Source: Paenibacillus riograndensis SBR5
GTDB taxonomy: Bacteria; Bacillota; Bacilli; Paenibacillales; Paenibacillaceae
NCBI RefSeq assembly: GCF_000981585.1
Contig: NZ_LN831776.1
Location: 7,431,902-7,495,901 of the forward strand
Direction of reading: 5' to 3'
Length of the DNA: 64,000 bases
Made by a program: the position numbers and the translations under genes. A model generated the notes under the pieces. It ran no database searches. It was not told the origin of the DNA and was given only the letters and a program-made list of their open reading frames with translations. Position 1 is the stretch's first letter. Every line of letters starts with the position of its first letter. Below are positions 62,835 to 64,000 of this stretch, one piece after another.

Positions 62835-62866
62835 TGTGCAGCAGAAAATCGAAAATCTGCTGCACA
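62835..62866. other. Strong inverted repeat between araC-like gene and transposase
   Basis: TGTGCAGCAGA (62835-62845) and its exact complement (62856-62866) enclose AAATCGAAAA. It may be a terminator without T tract, or part of the IS end region. The IS terminal inverted repeats could not be defined because the other end is outside the window. Confidence 0.55.
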
Positions 62867-62939
62867 AAAGAGTCAATTTCATAATTCAGTTTGCTGAATA
62901 GCAAGACTCGGTCAAAATCTAAGGTCATTTTTTAAAAAA

Positions 62940-64000
62940 TCAGGCCACTTGCTGGGAGTTGCGTAACCGCTGGTTTAACTTGTCTAGCGCAAACTTGCTG
63001 AGATTGTAAGCTAGTGTACTGAGCTGGAAATCAACTCTTGCCCGGACGCCGCGGTGACGCGTACGTTTCATGCCAAAATACTCTTTAAGATATGCAAAAA
63101 CTCGCTCCACTGCCGTACGCTTCTTGTACAGCTCTGTAAAGCTCTCGCTACCTCTTGCGGGATAGGTGTGCTTGCGTAAATCCGTTTGTATGCGGATTTT
63201 AAACACCTTTTGGCAGCCGGAACCGGAAAGTGGACAGTCTTTGCACTGGCTCGGCTGGGTATACTTCAGCGTTTCGTACTTGGCATCAAAACTGTCGTAG
63301 CGGTAGGTATGCCCCTGTGAGCATACGGGATTGTAGTCCGAGTTCATTCCCTTGGGCGGCTCTTTGTGGTGAATCATTGGAATCGTAGGATAGGCGCCTA
63401 ACGAATGAATCAACTGGTAGATGGCTGCGCTGTCGTACCCTTTGTCTCCCAAGACATGCTTTACGTTTAACCTAGGAAACTTCAGGAGCAGGCCTTTGAG
63501 AAGGATAACCGCCATGCGCTGGTCATTCAAATTCGCCGAACTCCATAAGCCACTAAGAATATACTGACAGTCCGCATCGACCAGCAGATTTGCCTTGAAC
63601 CCGTAATAACTGGTAAGTCTACCTTTCGCATTTTTCTTGTCACAACGCGCGGCATGCCGGGGTAATGCTGCAAGCAATTCATCGTACGTGTAGGGCAGCA
63701 TCTGTTCAATGGTTTTCTCAAACGGTCCTAGGCTCTCTTCATAAGCTTCCCGTTCCTTGCGCCGACGTTCCTTTTCTTCAGCAGAAGGACGTCCAGGCGG
63801 GTAGACGGGTTTTTTGGGCCGCTCGTCCACAGGCTCGGACTCGGGCTCGGTGAGTTCTAGCTGCAGCTGCTGAGCCACCGGAGCATCACTTGGCTTTTTA
63901 GCACGGCGGGCCGCGCGGCGTTTGGATGCAGCTTCGCTAAATAGGCTATCCCAAGCCTCAACGATAGAGGAATCCAAAGCGAGATGCATACCCGTAACGA
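62940..64000 (-). CDS. IS1182-like DDE transposase, N-terminus outside window
   Basis: At least 353 residues of a transposase; the frame stays open to the window edge, so the N-terminus lies beyond it. The visible part has LALDSSIVEAW (likely first catalytic Asp), a charged insert rich in Lys, Arg and Glu, KGRLTSYYGFKANLLVDAD, HVLGDKGYDSAAIYQ (second Asp) and TAVERVFAYLKEYFGMKR (catalytic Glu). Four cysteines in CKDCPLSGSGCQK suggest a zinc-binding insert typical of the IS1182 group. No internal stop is seen, so the element may be intact. Confidence 0.85.
   Translation of the reverse strand, partial: VTGMHLALDSSIVEAWDSLFSEAASKRRAARRAKKPSDAPVAQQLQLELTEPESEPVDERPKKPVYPPGRPSAEEKERRRKEREAYEESLGPFEKTIEQMLPYTYDELLAALPRHAARCDKKNAKGRLTSYYGFKANLLVDADCQYILSGLWSSANLNDQRMAVILLKGLLLKFPRLNVKHVLGDKGYDSAAIYQLIHSLGAYPTIPMIHHKEPPKGMNSDYNPVCSQGHTYRYDSFDAKYETLKYTQPSQCKDCPLSGSGCQKVFKIRIQTDLRKHTYPARGSESFTELYKKRTAVERVFAYLKEYFGMKRTRHRGVRARVDFQLSTLAYNLSKFALDKLNQRLRNSQQVA

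Overview
The window looks like chromosomal DNA of a Paenibacillus-type Firmicute. The evidence is moderate GC content, strong GGAGG-type ribosome binding sites, many ATG starts with some GTG, intrinsic terminators, a Spo0E-like sporulation phosphatase, a Phr-like peptide gene beside an HTH/TPR receptor, a cidR-cidAB module and an Fnr-type redox regulon. No rRNA, tRNA or CRISPR array is visible.

Layout. 1-5.7 kb: a formate/redox block on the minus strand, with the start of a molybdopterin oxidoreductase, an FNT-family formate/nitrite channel, an NADH oxidase-like flavoprotein, formate-THF ligase and a glutathione peroxidase. The channel and the flavoprotein carry CRP/FNR-type palindromes placed for activation and repression respectively. 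5.8-9.1 kb: a flavin monooxygenase, a DUF3243 protein and an FAD oxidoreductase. 9.1-12 kb: a long intergenic repeat array, a four-core repeat element and a complete group II intron inserted behind a terminator. 12-25 kb: cell-wall carboxypeptidase, DEAD-box helicase, ABC1 kinase pair, ThuA, HemD-like protein, a chemoreceptor, a PerR-like regulator, a Rieske oxidoreductase, an SDR and a heme monooxygenase. 25-33 kb: an MMPL exporter and a marR-ABC-ABC heterodimeric exporter operon. 33-35 kb: the most notable locus, an HTH/TPR receptor gene overlapping a small exported peptide gene, with its own promoter and candidate operator, next to a Spo0E-like gene. 35-43 kb: cidR/cidAB, an oxidoreductase, a nuclease-helicase, an LTA synthase and a MarR regulator. 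43-60 kb: a chemoreceptor, three GGDEF-EAL proteins, an ABC exporter, a TcyP-like symporter, a second MocA-type oxidoreductase, a MenA-like prenyltransferase and an acetate transporter. 60-64 kb: repeats, a VOC protein, an AraC regulator and a transposase cut by the window end.

The second main theme is in the intergenic DNA. At least five different repeat families (cores AAAGGTA.., AACGG..CCGTT, TTGTTGTA.., GTGGAAAAAGG.., ACGGAC..) recur with the same spacing of about 51 bp. Three of these loci form about 180-bp elements with two direct cores followed by two inverted cores. A separate palindromic element with an AT-rich hairpin occurs in at least two copies. These structures lie outside genes, mostly at convergent 3' ends, and match no standard feature type I know.

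All functional calls come from reading motifs and gene order. No database search was run.
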